Positions 17,163 through 25,073 of a DNA stretch of 64,000 bases are shown one piece after another (position 1 is the stretch's first letter; each line of letters starts with the position of its first letter). The DNA is from Micromonospora sp. LH3U1 (GTDB lineage Bacteria > Actinomycetota > Actinomycetes > Mycobacteriales > Micromonosporaceae), in the NCBI RefSeq assembly GCF_028475105.1, contig NZ_CP116936.1:1612001-1676000 (forward strand). Reading direction: 5' to 3'. Made by a program: the position numbers and the translations under genes. The notes below the pieces were generated by a model. It saw only the letters and a list, made by a program, of their open reading frames with translations, did no database searches and was not told where the DNA came from.

Positions 17163-18501
17163 GTGTCAGCACGCTATCAGCCCACCGGTTCGACGGCTCT
17201 CGAGATTTCGGCCAGCATCGAGTCGGGCATCCGTACGGGCGCCCTGCCACCGGGGGCCGCCCTACCGCCCGTGCGGGCACTCGCCGTCGAGTTGGGCGTC
17301 AGCCCGGCCACCGTCGCCCGCGCCTACCAGGAGCTGCGCCAACGCGGCCTGGTCGCCACCGCCGGACGGCACGGCACCCGGGTACGCCCCCGCCCCCGGT
17401 GGCCGCCCGCCGCTCCGCGCTGCGCCCCCACCGTTGCCCGGCGCCCGAGACCTGTCCCGGGGCGAACCCGAACCCCGTCTGCTCCCGCCGCTCGGCCCGC
17501 ACCTCGCGGCGCTCGCCACCGAGGCCGGCCCGTCGGTCGGCTACTCCGACGCCGGGGTGCTGCCCGAGCTGGCGGAGGCGGCCCGCGCCCGGCTGAGCGC
17601 CGACGGCGTACCGGCCGGGGAGCTCACCCTCACCGGCGGCGCGCTGGACGGCATCGAGCGGCTGCTCGGCGCGCACCTGCGCCCCGGCGACGCCGTCGCG
17701 GTGGAGGACCCGGGCTGGGCCAACCTGCTCGACCTTGTCGCCGCGCTGGGGCTGCGCCCGATCGGCGTACCGCTGGACGACGAGGGGCCGCTGGTGGCCG
17801 GGGTCGCCGCCGCGCTCGCCGCCGGAGCGCGGGCGCTGGTGGTCACCAGCCGGGCACAGAACCCGACCGGCGCCGCCGTCTCCGCCGCCCGCGCCGAGGC
17901 CCTGCGGGCGCTGCTCGCCGGCCGGCGGGACCTGCTGTTGATCGAGGACGACCACGCTGCCGAGCTGGCCCGCGTACCCCTGCATTCCCTGGCGGGCGCA
18001 ACCGGGAGTTGGGCCTTCCTCCGCTCGGTGAGCAAGCCCTTCGGCCCGGACCTCCGGCTGGCGGTGCTGGTCGGTGACGAGACCACGGTGGCCCGGGTGA
18101 CCGGGCGTACGCGGGTCGGCGCCGGCTGGGTCTCCACCGTGCTGCAACGGCTGGTCCTCGCCCTCTGGAGGGACCCGGCGGTCGCCGAGCTGGTGCAGCG
18201 GGCGGCGCAGAGTTACGAGCAGCGGCGCGAAGGGCTGCTGGCCGCGCTGGCCGAGCACGGCCTGACCGCACACGGCCGCAGCGGCATCAACGTCTGGCTG
18301 CCCGTGGCGGACGAGACCAGCGCGGTCACCGCGTTGCGCGACGCCGGCTGGGCGGTGGCCCCCGGCGCCCTCTACCGCATCGCCGCGCCACCAGCCCTCC
18401 GCATCACCGTCAGCCCCCTGACCACAGAGGATCTGACCCCCCTGGCGGCAGCCCTGGCGAAAGCCACAAACCCCACCCCACCCCGAGGCTTCCCCACCTA
18501 A
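17163..18501 (+). pseudogene. MocR/PdxR-type GntR regulator, frameshifted as given
   Basis: Winged-helix GntR domain fused to a type I aminotransferase fold, as in PLP-sensing MocR regulators. The DNA-binding part reads from GTG 17163 (about 75 residues, [21 protein letters not shown]). The aminotransferase part ([20 protein letters not shown] to the end; PLP lysine region [15 protein letters not shown]) reads in another frame to the stop at 18501. A short stretch [10 protein letters not shown] lies in the third frame between them. One missing C in each of two C-runs, near 17397 and 17427, would restore a single protein of about 445 residues. This is either a recent pseudogene or, equally likely, two base-call errors in homopolymers. 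It is divergent from the PNPOx-GNAT/exporter pair, its probable target. Confidence 0.75.
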
Positions 18502-18516
18502 CCCGCCCCCCGCCCC

Positions 18517-18589
18517 CGCGATCTTGCGGTTTGTGTCGTTGATATGCCCTGAATGGCCTATTTATCCGGGCAAAAAGTGCAAGATCGCG
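18517..18589. repeat. Dispersed GATC palindrome, family B copy 1
   Basis: Outer arms CGCGATCTTGC (18517-18527) and GCAAGATCGCG (18579-18589) are perfect. An inner GCCC/GGGC pair flanks an AT-richer centre. It is preceded by a C-rich tract (18500-18516). The outer arm recurs at 62433-62503. It begins 16 nt after the MocR stop and could terminate that transcript. Confidence 0.8.
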
Positions 18590-18639
18590 AGGATTCGGGG
18601 CGGACGGGGCGGGTATGCGGGGCGCCGGAGGTGGGGGTT

Positions 18640-18759
18640 ATGGCTTCAGGTGGGGCGCGTAAGGGAGTCTGGATCGCGGTTGCGGTGGCGATCATCATCA
18701 TCGTCATCGTGCTCATCGCGATCGCTTCCGGTGGGGACGGCGGCGGTAACGGGTACTGA
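18640..18759 (+). CDS. 39-residue single-pass membrane protein
   Basis: Begins MASGGARKGVWIAVAVA, followed by an unbroken Ile/Val helix to about residue 30 and a Gly/Asp-rich end (SGGDGGGNGY). ATG 18640 is chosen because GGAGGTGG (18626-18633) lies 6 nt upstream; the longer in-frame ORF to 18553 has no such site and overlaps the family B palindrome. One helix with a positively charged N-side predicts the N-terminus inside. No known family recognised. Small hydrophobic proteins of this size are easily missed in annotation. Confidence 0.6.
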   Translation: MASGGARKGVWIAVAVAIIIIVIVLIAIASGGDGGGNGY

Positions 18760-18818
18760 CGCGGCGGGTGGGCCGGCGCTGCGCCGGGGCGTACCCGGCA
18801 CCGAGCATCGAACAGGTA

Positions 18819-18824
18819 TATAAC
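18819..18824 (+). promoter_or_regulatory. -10 element of udgX, leaderless
   Basis: TATAAC, preceded by TAT, lies 7 nt before the udgX ATG, with no Shine-Dalgarno sequence between, so the mRNA probably starts at the ATG. A TCGAAC LexA half-site is at 18808-18813, but the second half is absent. Confidence 0.5.
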
Positions 18825-18831
18825 AGTCGGC

Positions 18832-19536
18832 ATGGCCGAGCAGACCGGGAACGCCCCGGGCGCCCAGCGGTTCATCCCGCCCGACGCCGACACCATCGAC
18901 GACCTGCGCACCGCAGCCGGCGGCTGTCGGGGCTGCGAGTTGCACCGGGACGCCTCGCAGACGGTCTTCGGCCGGGGCGACGAGAGTGCCCGGGTGGTGC
19001 TGGTCGGCGAGCAGCCCGGCGACCTGGAAGATCAAAAAGGGCTGCCCTTCGTCGGCCCGGCCGGACGGCTGCTGCGCCGCGCGGTCGACGACGCCGGGCT
19101 GGACCCGGGTCACCTCTATTTGACGAACGCTGTGAAGCACTTCCGGTTCGAGCTGCGCGGCAAGCGGCGGATCCACCAGACCCCGGACCAGGTGCACATC
19201 ACCGCCTGCCGACCCTGGTTGGTCGCCGAGTTCGCCCGGCTGCGCCCGGAGATCGTGGTGGTGCTCGGCGCGACCGCCGCCAAGGCGCTGCTCGGCCCGT
19301 CCTTCCGGGTCACCCGGCAGCGGGGCGAGCTGCTGCCCTGGCCGGAGTCGGCCCAGCACCCGAAGGACTTCACCCGGGTGCCGATCGACAGCGCCGGCGG
19401 GGTGGCCGCCGCGACGACGGCCCGGCTGCTGGCCACCATCCACCCGTCCGCCGTCCTGCGCGCCGACGATCAGGACAAGGCGTACGAGGGCCTGGTCGCC
19501 GACCTCACCGTCGTCACCCGCGCCCTGCCCGACTGA
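18832..19536 (+). CDS. udgX: UdgX uracil-DNA glycosylase (DNA-crosslinking type)
   Basis: 234-residue UDG-superfamily protein of the UdgX class. It has GEQPGD at 59-64 and the class-defining insertion KRRIH at 111-115. In Mycobacterium smegmatis UdgX the His of this loop attacks the abasic sugar and leaves the enzyme covalently bound to DNA, so His115 is the expected nucleophile. Cys32, Cys35 and Cys126 fit the iron-sulfur cluster ligands of the family. LLATIHPSAVLR near residue 200 is the C-terminal active-site motif. Start ATG 18832 follows a leaderless promoter. UdgX fits the cluster of DNA-damage genes in this window, although no full LexA box is seen in front of it. Confidence 0.9.
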   Translation: MAEQTGNAPGAQRFIPPDADTIDDLRTAAGGCRGCELHRDASQTVFGRGDESARVVLVGEQPGDLEDQKGLPFVGPAGRLLRRAVDDAGLDPGHLYLTNAVKHFRFELRGKRRIHQTPDQVHITACRPWLVAEFARLRPEIVVVLGATAAKALLGPSFRVTRQRGELLPWPESAQHPKDFTRVPIDSAGGVAAATTARLLATIHPSAVLRADDQDKAYEGLVADLTVVTRALPD

Positions 19537-19604
19537 CGCCGGGACCTGTCCACGCTTGCCGCGCCAGGATTGCGTGGCCACCCCCGGGCGGGTAGCAAGG
19601 GTCG

Positions 19605-19958
19605 ATGGATGTCGACAGCGAGGCGAGTCGGGCCGGGGTGACCACCGGGCGTGGTGGTGGATGGAAGCGGTTCGTCGAGCGGGCGACCGGGTTGCAGATG
19701 ATGGCCGTCTACTGGGTGCCGGCGGCACTCCTGATCGGTCTGCCGGTGCGCTGGCTCTTCGAGCGGCAGGAGTCGCTGGTCGAGGCCGTGCTGAGCACCG
19801 CGCTGAACGCCGCCTGCATCGGGCCCGCGGTGTACCTGAGCCAGCGAGTCGTGGGCGATACCCGGCGGGATCCTGAGGGGTACGCGCTCTGCCAGGCACT
19901 GCGCACCGGCAACGTGTGGTCGCCGCCGTCGGTGTGGCCGTCGCCGCGCTCACCCTGA
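19605..19958 (+). CDS. Small membrane protein, probably frameshifted near its end
   Basis: 117 residues from ATG 19605. One clear helix (MMAVYWVPAALLIGLPVRWLF) and a second hydrophobic stretch (VLSTALNAACIGPAVYL) are followed by RVVGDTRRDPEGYALCQALR. After residue ~100 the reading frame turns into Pro/Ser-rich text. The frame one base back from about 19907 instead reads QRVVAAVGVAVAALTLTRIG, a good membrane helix, and stays open to TGA 20018-20020. A missing G near 19908 would give a longer three-helix protein. Function unknown. There is no strong ribosome site. Confidence 0.45.
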   Translation: MDVDSEASRAGVTTGRGGGWKRFVERATGLQMMAVYWVPAALLIGLPVRWLFERQESLVEAVLSTALNAACIGPAVYLSQRVVGDTRRDPEGYALCQALRTGNVWSPPSVWPSPRSP

Positions 19959-20281
19959 CCCGGATCGGCAGGCTGACACCCCTGCTCGCCACGTCGAACA
20001 CACCAGGACCGCGTGCGTGAACAACTTCCAGGGGTGCCGACCGCCACCACGTCGCCGCCCACGCCCGCCCGATCCAAGATCCCAGCAACTTCAGGGAAAG
20101 TGCGGGGTCACGGCGCGCTGAGGCAGCAACTTCACCGAAGTTGCGCGGATCTCGCGGGCGGCGGGCGGCGGGCGGCAGGTCGGGGCGTGTCACGTATGCC
20201 GGTTCGGCCGTTGGCTAAACCCACTGCCGATGGTCGACGTGGGTGCGCGAGGATGGGTCACCACCTTCCTGAGGAGCGCCG
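19959..20281. other. Intergenic region before the MFS gene
   Basis: 323 bp. The first 60 bp are the probable out-of-frame tail of the membrane protein. The middle carries palindrome family C (20071-20151). The last 60 bp lead to the MFS ribosome site (GAGGAG at 20271-20276). No clear promoter hexamers were recognised. Confidence 0.6.
20071..20151. repeat. Dispersed GATC palindrome, family C copy 1
   Basis: Bounded by GATC at 20071 and 20148-20151. It holds a perfect hairpin GCAACTTC-acc-GAAGTTGC (20126-20144) and an upstream partial copy of the same element (GCAACTTCAGGGAA). The core CTGAGGCAGCAACTTC is shared with the copy at 48310-48389. Confidence 0.75.
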
Positions 20282-21616
20282 ATGGCCACCGACCTGACCG
20301 CGCCGCGTACCGCCGCCGGACCTGAGGTCTCGTCGATTCAGCGGCGTACCCTGCGGCTGCTCTTCACCACCCAGATCATCGGCGGGATCGGCGTGACCAT
20401 CGGCATCGCCGTGGGCGCGCTGCTCGCGGCACGGATCGCCGGGACCGCGGTGGCCGGTGTCGCGCAGAGCGCCGGGGTGGTCGGTGCGGCGCTGCTCGCC
20501 GTTCCGGTCACCCGGATCATGGCGCGGCACGGCCGGCGACCGGGCCTGGTGGTGGCGTACGCGGTCGGTGCCGTTGGTGGCGTACTGGTGGTGTTGGCCG
20601 CGGCCACCCGCTGGGTGCCGCTGCTCTTCCTCGGCATGCTGCTCTTCGGCGGGGGAACCGCCGCGAACCTGCAGGCTCGCTACACCGCGGTGGACCTGGC
20701 TGAGCCGGCCCGACGAGGGCGGCAGCTCTCCCTGGTCGTCTGGGCCACCACCATCGGTGCGGTGGCCGCGCCGAACTTCGCCGCGTTGGCCGACCGGGCC
20801 ACCACCGGCTGGGGGCTGCCCCCGCTGGCCGGCCCGTTCGCGTTCAGCTCGGTGGCGTTCGTGCTGGCTGCCGTCGTACTCCTCGGGTTGCTCCGGCCCG
20901 ACCCGCTGCTCACCGCGCGGCGGCTCGCGGCGGCCGAGGCGCCGGCGGACGGTGGCGGTGGTGCGGCGACGGCCGCCGCGCCGGTCGGGGTGCGCGCGCC
21001 GCGTGGCGCCGGGATGCGTGCGGCCTGGTCGGTGGTACGCGGGCGGCCGGCAGCCCGGCTCGGCATCGCCGCTGTGGCGGTGGGTCACCTGGTGATGGTG
21101 GCGGTGATGGCGATGACCCCGGTCCGGCTCGGTGAGTCGCACGCTGACGCCGATGTGCTGCGGCTGGTCGGCATCGTGCTGAGTCTGCACATCGCGGGCA
21201 TGTACGCGTTCTCCCCGGTGGTCGGCTGGCTCACCGACCGGCTCGGCCGACGGGCGGTGATCCTCGGTGGGGTCGGGCTGTTGCTGGCCGCCTGCGCGGT
21301 CGCCGGCACCGCCGGGCACGACACACCCCGGCTCTCGGTGGGTCTGGCCCTGCTCGGGTTGGGCTGGTCGGGGACGATGGTGGCCGGCTCGACGCTGCTG
21401 TCCGAGTCGGTGGCGGCCGATGTGCGGCCGAGCGTCCAGGGGCTGTCCGACCTGATCATGGGACTGGCCGGGGCCGGCGCCGCCGTGGTCAGCGGGTTTG
21501 TCATGCAGTTCGCCGGATATCCCGTGCTCACCCTGCTCGCGGCGGTCGCGGCAGTGCCCCTGGTGGCGCTAGCGTTGCGCCCGGTGCCGACCGGGGCACC
21601 GGACGAGGAGGGCTGA
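20282..21616 (+). CDS. MFS transporter
   Basis: 444-residue major facilitator with 12 predicted helices in two six-helix halves joined by a charged/Ala-rich loop near residues 210-245. Signature RIMARHGRRPGLVVAY between helices 2 and 3 and WLTDRLGRRAVILGG in the second half are the duplicated MFS loop motif. Subtype and substrate are unclear; drug or metabolite efflux is the default expectation. ATG 20282 follows GAGGAG. It ends 5 bp before the DUF3046 gene, so the two may be co-transcribed. Confidence 0.87.
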   Translation: MATDLTAPRTAAGPEVSSIQRRTLRLLFTTQIIGGIGVTIGIAVGALLAARIAGTAVAGVAQSAGVVGAALLAVPVTRIMARHGRRPGLVVAYAVGAVGGVLVVLAAATRWVPLLFLGMLLFGGGTAANLQARYTAVDLAEPARRGRQLSLVVWATTIGAVAAPNFAALADRATTGWGLPPLAGPFAFSSVAFVLAAVVLLGLLRPDPLLTARRLAAAEAPADGGGGAATAAAPVGVRAPRGAGMRAAWSVVRGRPAARLGIAAVAVGHLVMVAVMAMTPVRLGESHADADVLRLVGIVLSLHIAGMYAFSPVVGWLTDRLGRRAVILGGVGLLLAACAVAGTAGHDTPRLSVGLALLGLGWSGTMVAGSTLLSESVAADVRPSVQGLSDLIMGLAGAGAAVVSGFVMQFAGYPVLTLLAAVAAVPLVALALRPVPTGAPDEEG

Positions 21617-21621
21617 TCACT

Positions 21622-21822
21622 GTGCGGCTGACCGACTTCTGGACGCGGCTGGATGAGGCGTTCGGGCCCGGCTACGCGGCCAGCATCGCCCGCGATCAGG
21701 TGCTGTCCCAGCTTGGCGGACGGACCATCGAGCAGGCACTGGCGTCGGGGGAGCAGACGCACGTGGTGTGGCGGGCGGTCTGTGCCGCGTACCCCGATCG
21801 AGTGCCCGCCCGACTACGCTGA
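21622..21822 (+). CDS. DUF3046 protein
   Basis: 66-residue actinobacterial protein of unknown function, recognised from MRLTDFWTRLDEAFGPGYAASIA and the VVWRAVCAAYPDRVPA end. DUF3046 genes sit next to recA in many actinobacteria, as here. GTG 21622 is 5 bp after the MFS stop. The transcript continues toward the recA promoter region. Confidence 0.88.
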   Translation: MRLTDFWTRLDEAFGPGYAASIARDQVLSQLGGRTIEQALASGEQTHVVWRAVCAAYPDRVPARLR

Positions 21823-21859
21823 GCAGCCTTTTCGCCGCTTCCGCGTGTCGCTTCTCGAG

Positions 21860-21875
21860 TCGTACACCTGTTCGG
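21860..21875 (+). promoter_or_regulatory. LexA (SOS) box upstream of recA
   Basis: TCGTACACCTGTTCGG fits the Gram-positive SOS operator CGAAC-N4-GTTCG at 12 of 14 positions when the usual R/Y pattern is applied. TATTGT, a possible -10, begins 2 nt downstream (21877-21882), so bound LexA would block that promoter. The same TCGTAC-N4-GTT form is found before lexA. Confidence 0.75.
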
Positions 21876-21929
21876 CTATTGTCCACAGCGGGGTGCTCGT
21901 CCACAGCTCGCGGCCCGTCGGCTGGTTTT

Positions 21930-21952
21930 CTGTCGGACCTAGCGCCTAGCGT
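21930..21952 (+). promoter_or_regulatory. PafBC-like (LexA-independent) recA promoter
   Basis: CTGTCGGAC, 8 nt, then TAGCGT (21947-21952). This resembles the mycobacterial RecA-NDp element (TTGTCRGTG, 8 nt, TAnnnT) at 6 of 9 upstream positions plus the -10. The start point would be near 21959, giving a 48-nt leader to the recA ATG. Actinobacterial recA genes often have both a LexA and a PafBC promoter. Confidence 0.5.
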
Positions 21953-22006
21953 GTCCGCGTGACGCGAAGCTCAGCAAAGACGCCGGCGAAGGCAGGGGTG
22001 GCAACC

Positions 22007-23053
22007 ATGGCAGCAGGGCCTGACCGGGAGAAGGCACTCGACCTTGCTCTCGCTCAGATTGACAAGCAATTCGGCAAGGGCTCGGTGATGCGGCTGGGTG
22101 ACCGGCCGGTCGTCCAGACCGCGATCATTCCGACCGGCTCCATCGCGCTCGACGTGGCGCTGGGCATTGGTGGTCTGCCGCGCGGCCGGGTGGTCGAGAT
22201 CTACGGCCCGGAGTCCAGCGGTAAGACCACGGTGGCACTGCACGCGGTGGCCAGCGCCCAGCGGCTCGGCGGCATCGCGGCCTTCATCGACGCCGAGCAC
22301 GCGCTCGACCCGGACTACGCGAAGGCCCTCGGCGTCGACACCGACGCGATGCTGGTCTCTCAGCCGGACACCGGCGAGCAGGCGCTGGAGATCGCGGACA
22401 TGCTGATCCGCTCCGGCGCGATCGACATCATCGTGATCGACTCGGTGGCGGCTCTGGTGCCGCGTGCCGAGATCGAAGGCGAGATGGGCGACAGCCACGT
22501 GGGCCTCCAGGCCCGGCTGATGAGCCAGGCGCTGCGGAAGATCACCGGTGTGCTCAGCAACACCGGCACCACGGCGATCTTCATCAACCAGCTCCGCGAA
22601 AAGATCGGCGTGATGTTCGGCAGCCCGGAGACCACCACCGGTGGTCGGGCGCTGAAGTTCTACGCCTCGGTCCGGCTCGACGTGCGACGCATCGAGAGCC
22701 TCAAGGACGGCACCGACGTTGTCGGTAACCGCACCCGGGTCAAGGTCGTGAAGAACAAGGTCGCCGCGCCGTTCAAGCAGGCCGAGTTCGACATCATGTA
22801 CGGCAAGGGCATCTCGCGTGAGGGCTCGCTGATCGACGTCGGCGTGGAGCAGGCGATCATCCGCAAGTCCGGCGCCTGGTACACGTACGACGGTGACCAG
22901 CTCGGCCAGGGCAAGGAGAAGGCCCGGGAGTTCCTGAAGGAAAACCCGGACGTGGCCGCCGAGATCGAGAAGAAGATCCTGGAGAAGCTCGGCGTCGGGG
23001 TCGGCGCGGGTGACGCCGCCGGTGGCCCGGAGCTGCCGCCGGTCGACTTCTGA
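22007..23053 (+). CDS. recA: Recombinase RecA
   Basis: Homologous-recombination ATPase and LexA co-protease. 348 residues from ATG 22007 ([20 protein letters not shown]), the usual actinobacterial start and length, with AGGGGTGG as ribosome site. The in-frame GTG at 21959 would add 16 residues and coincides with the predicted transcription start, so it is less likely. Walker A GPESSGKT is at 67-74. FIDAEHALD, the [19 protein letters not shown] (L1) stretch and [20 protein letters not shown] (L2) are intact. There is no intein. recX follows 14 bp downstream in the same operon. Confidence 0.98.
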   Translation: MAAGPDREKALDLALAQIDKQFGKGSVMRLGDRPVVQTAIIPTGSIALDVALGIGGLPRGRVVEIYGPESSGKTTVALHAVASAQRLGGIAAFIDAEHALDPDYAKALGVDTDAMLVSQPDTGEQALEIADMLIRSGAIDIIVIDSVAALVPRAEIEGEMGDSHVGLQARLMSQALRKITGVLSNTGTTAIFINQLREKIGVMFGSPETTTGGRALKFYASVRLDVRRIESLKDGTDVVGNRTRVKVVKNKVAAPFKQAEFDIMYGKGISREGSLIDVGVEQAIIRKSGAWYTYDGDQLGQGKEKAREFLKENPDVAAEIEKKILEKLGVGVGAGDAAGGPELPPVDF

Positions 23054-23067
23054 CCGGTCGCTGACCC

Positions 23068-23769
23068 ATGGCAGGACGACGCGCTCGTACGGGGAGGGGC
23101 TGGGATGCCAGTCCGCCCCGTACGGGCGACGACGCCAGCGATCCGCCCCGCCCTCGGCGGGGCCGCCGGGGGCGGTCCGAGGAGGCCGACGCCGTCGAGT
23201 CCCCGGCACCGCCTCGCGATGAGTCGGAGGTGGCCCGCGAGATCTGCCTGCGGCAGCTTGCCGTCCGGCCACGCACCCGGGCCGAGCTGGCCGGGGCGTT
23301 GGCAAAGCGGGGCATCTCCGAGGAGGTGTCGGCTGAGGTGCTCGACCGGTATGACGAGGTCGGCATCATCGACGACGCCGCGTTCGCCCGGGCCTGGGTG
23401 TCCAGCCGGCACACCGGGCGTGGCCTGGCCCGGAGGGCGCTCGCCAACGAGCTGCGCCGAAAGGGCGTGGACGGCGAGGTTGCCACCGAGGCACTGGGTG
23501 AGCTGGACGAGGAGACCGAGGCGGACACCGCCCGGAGCCTCGTGGAGCGCAAGCTGCGCACTGCCCGGGGTGAGCCGGACGCGGTCTTCCGCCGACTGGT
23601 GGGCATGCTGGCCCGCAAGGGCTACCCGCCCGGCGTGGCGATCCGGGCAGTGAAGGACGCGCTTGCCGCGCAGAGCGCCGAGGCGGCCGAGTTCGCCGAG
23701 CAGATAGACGCCGACGCGCTCGCCGACGCCGAGGGCGAGCTGGACCGCGACAACCGCCTGGCCGAGTGA
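23068..23769 (+). CDS. recX: RecA regulator RecX
   Basis: 233-residue RecX, which binds RecA filaments and inhibits their activity. The first ~55 residues are Arg/Pro/Ser-rich and probably disordered. The RecX helical repeats follow from about residue 58 (AREICLRQLAVRPRTRAELA, YDEVGIIDDAAFARAWVSSR, GLARRALANELRRKGVD). ATG 23068 lies 14 bp after the recA stop. The acidic last 25 residues (Glu/Asp/Ala) extend past the domain. Co-expression with recA keeps recombinase activity in check during the SOS response. Confidence 0.93.
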   Translation: MAGRRARTGRGWDASPPRTGDDASDPPRPRRGRRGRSEEADAVESPAPPRDESEVAREICLRQLAVRPRTRAELAGALAKRGISEEVSAEVLDRYDEVGIIDDAAFARAWVSSRHTGRGLARRALANELRRKGVDGEVATEALGELDEETEADTARSLVERKLRTARGEPDAVFRRLVGMLARKGYPPGVAIRAVKDALAAQSAEAAEFAEQIDADALADAEGELDRDNRLAE

Positions 23770-23785
23770 GCGACGGGCTGGGGGT

Positions 23786-24499
23786 GTGGGCCGGTTGCTG
23801 AAGGCGTGTCTGAACGGCGGTCGCAGCCGCGACGCCCACCCGGCCGTGCCGGTCACCCCGGCAGAGTTGGCCGCTGACGCGGCCCGCTGCGCGGCGCTCG
23901 GCGTCGCGGCCGTGCACGTCCATCCCCGCGACGCGTCCGGGGCCGAGTCGCTGCGCCCAGCGGTGATCGCCGACGCGCTCACCGCGATCCGTGCCGCCCG
24001 GCCGGGGCTGCCGGTGGGGGTGAGCACCGGCGCCTGGATCGAACCGGACCCGGCCGCCCGGGTGGCCGCCGTCCGGGCCTGGTCGGTGCTGCCCGACTTC
24101 GTCTCGGTCAACGCGCACGAACCCGGTGCCGAGGCGGTCGCCGCCGCCCTGCACGAGCGGGGTGTGCTCGTCGAGGCGGGGCTCTGGACGCTTGACGCGG
24201 TCGAGGCGTACAGGAGTTGGCGGGTGCCGGCCGGGCGGATCCTCGTCGAGTGCATGGCCGAGGAGGTGGTGGCCGCGCTGGTAGACGCCTCTCGGATCCT
24301 CGCCGCGCTGCCGGCGGACGCACCGCCGGTGCTGCTGCACGCCGAGGGCCCGGCGACCTGGACGGTCCTCGCCGAGGCGGTCCGCCGGGGTCTGGACGCC
24401 CGGATCGGGCTCGAGGACACCCTGTACCTGCCGGACGGCTCGCCCGCTGCGGACAACGCGGCGTTGGTGGCGGCAGCGGTGGCGGCCGGAGCCAGCTGA
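23786..24499 (+). CDS. BKACE-family (DUF849) beta-keto acid cleavage enzyme
   Basis: 237-residue TIM-barrel protein of the BKACE family, whose members condense a beta-keto acid with acetyl-CoA. Visible: KACLNGGRSRDAHPAVPVTP at the N-terminus, the metal-binding VHVHPRDASG near residue 50 (two His), LPDFVSVNAHEPG and ARIGLEDTLYLPDG. It is shorter than the best-studied members (about 275-310 residues), so specificity cannot be read off. GTG 23786 starts 16 bp after recX and probably rides on the recA-recX transcript, although no functional link to recombination is evident. Confidence 0.82.
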   Translation: MGRLLKACLNGGRSRDAHPAVPVTPAELAADAARCAALGVAAVHVHPRDASGAESLRPAVIADALTAIRAARPGLPVGVSTGAWIEPDPAARVAAVRAWSVLPDFVSVNAHEPGAEAVAAALHERGVLVEAGLWTLDAVEAYRSWRVPAGRILVECMAEEVVAALVDASRILAALPADAPPVLLHAEGPATWTVLAEAVRRGLDARIGLEDTLYLPDGSPAADNAALVAAAVAAGAS

Positions 24500-24604
24500 C
24501 GTCGGGCCGGTGTCCTCAGTGAGACGGATGGGTCACACCCCGCTCGGCCGTCGGTCGTCGCCTGTCAACCGGCTGGGCGTGGGCTGAGCAGGCCCGACAC
24601 GTCC

Positions 24605-24637
24605 AGGGGACAGTGCGCCTCGCGGAGTTTGTCCCCT
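24605..24637 (+). terminator. Hairpin downstream of the recA operon
   Basis: Perfect 8-bp arms AGGGGACA / TGTCCCCT around a 17-nt loop, about 105 bp past the BKACE stop. Probable terminator; moderate stem strength. Confidence 0.45.
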
Positions 24638-24709
24638 CCTGTCCGGCACGATGTCAGCAGGCCGTGACGCGGTAACTTCTCTCCGTTCGGGGGGTTTGAT
24701 CATGAGTCC

Positions 24710-24739
24710 TTGACCAGACCACCCCCGGAGACCTAGCCT
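24710..24739 (+). promoter_or_regulatory. Candidate sigma-70-type promoter for rny
   Basis: TTGACC (24710-24715), an 18-bp spacer and TAGCCT (24734-24739). It would give a leader of about 280 nt before the 17-codon leader ORF and rny. Confidence 0.45.
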
Positions 24740-25019
24740 CGCCATACAGGCTCACATTGCCCGACCAACGCAGGCTAAGTGCACAACATAGATGGCGTAA
24801 CAGAACAGCATCACTTTGGCCGACTCCACGGCCTTTGGCGGTAGTTCCGGACAGGCCGGTCCGGAACGCCGCGACAACTGCACCCGGTCGCCGACGATGC
24901 CTGCGGGCACCGCCGGCGGAGAGAGCTACCCACGGCCAGTCGCTCCGGTCGGGCGTCCACAGCCGCAGGAGTGTGCCCCCGGCACGGTCGCTGCGGTCTC
25001 GACGTTAGGGGAGGCGGCC

Positions 25020-25073
25020 ATGGCGGGGCGGCGGCACAGGTTCACCGGTAGACCCGACGGGGTCCCGGCATGA
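25020..25073 (+). CDS. 17-residue leader peptide coupled to rny
   Basis: MAGRRHRFTGRPDGVPA, five Arg in 17 residues. ATG 25020 has a strong Shine-Dalgarno sequence (GGGGAGG) 5 nt upstream, while rny itself has only a weak one. The TGA overlaps the rny ATG (ATGA, 25070-25073), so ribosomes finishing this peptide are placed to start rny. Translation is inferred, not shown. Confidence 0.5.
   Translation: MAGRRHRFTGRPDGVPA

Larger units (their letters stand above)
24500..25019. other. Intergenic region between the BKACE gene and rny
   Basis: 520 bp with less coding-like base use than its surroundings. It holds a hairpin at 24605-24637, a promoter-like pair at 24710-24739 and several short ORFs without homology or ribosome sites. 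The frame from 24816 to 25073 is open, but only its last 17 codons (25020-25073) have a Shine-Dalgarno sequence. Confidence 0.6.

Noticed and set aside
24757..25008. Short ORFs between the BKACE gene and rny
   Set aside because: No ribosome site, low-complexity Arg/Ser composition, and no family recognised.
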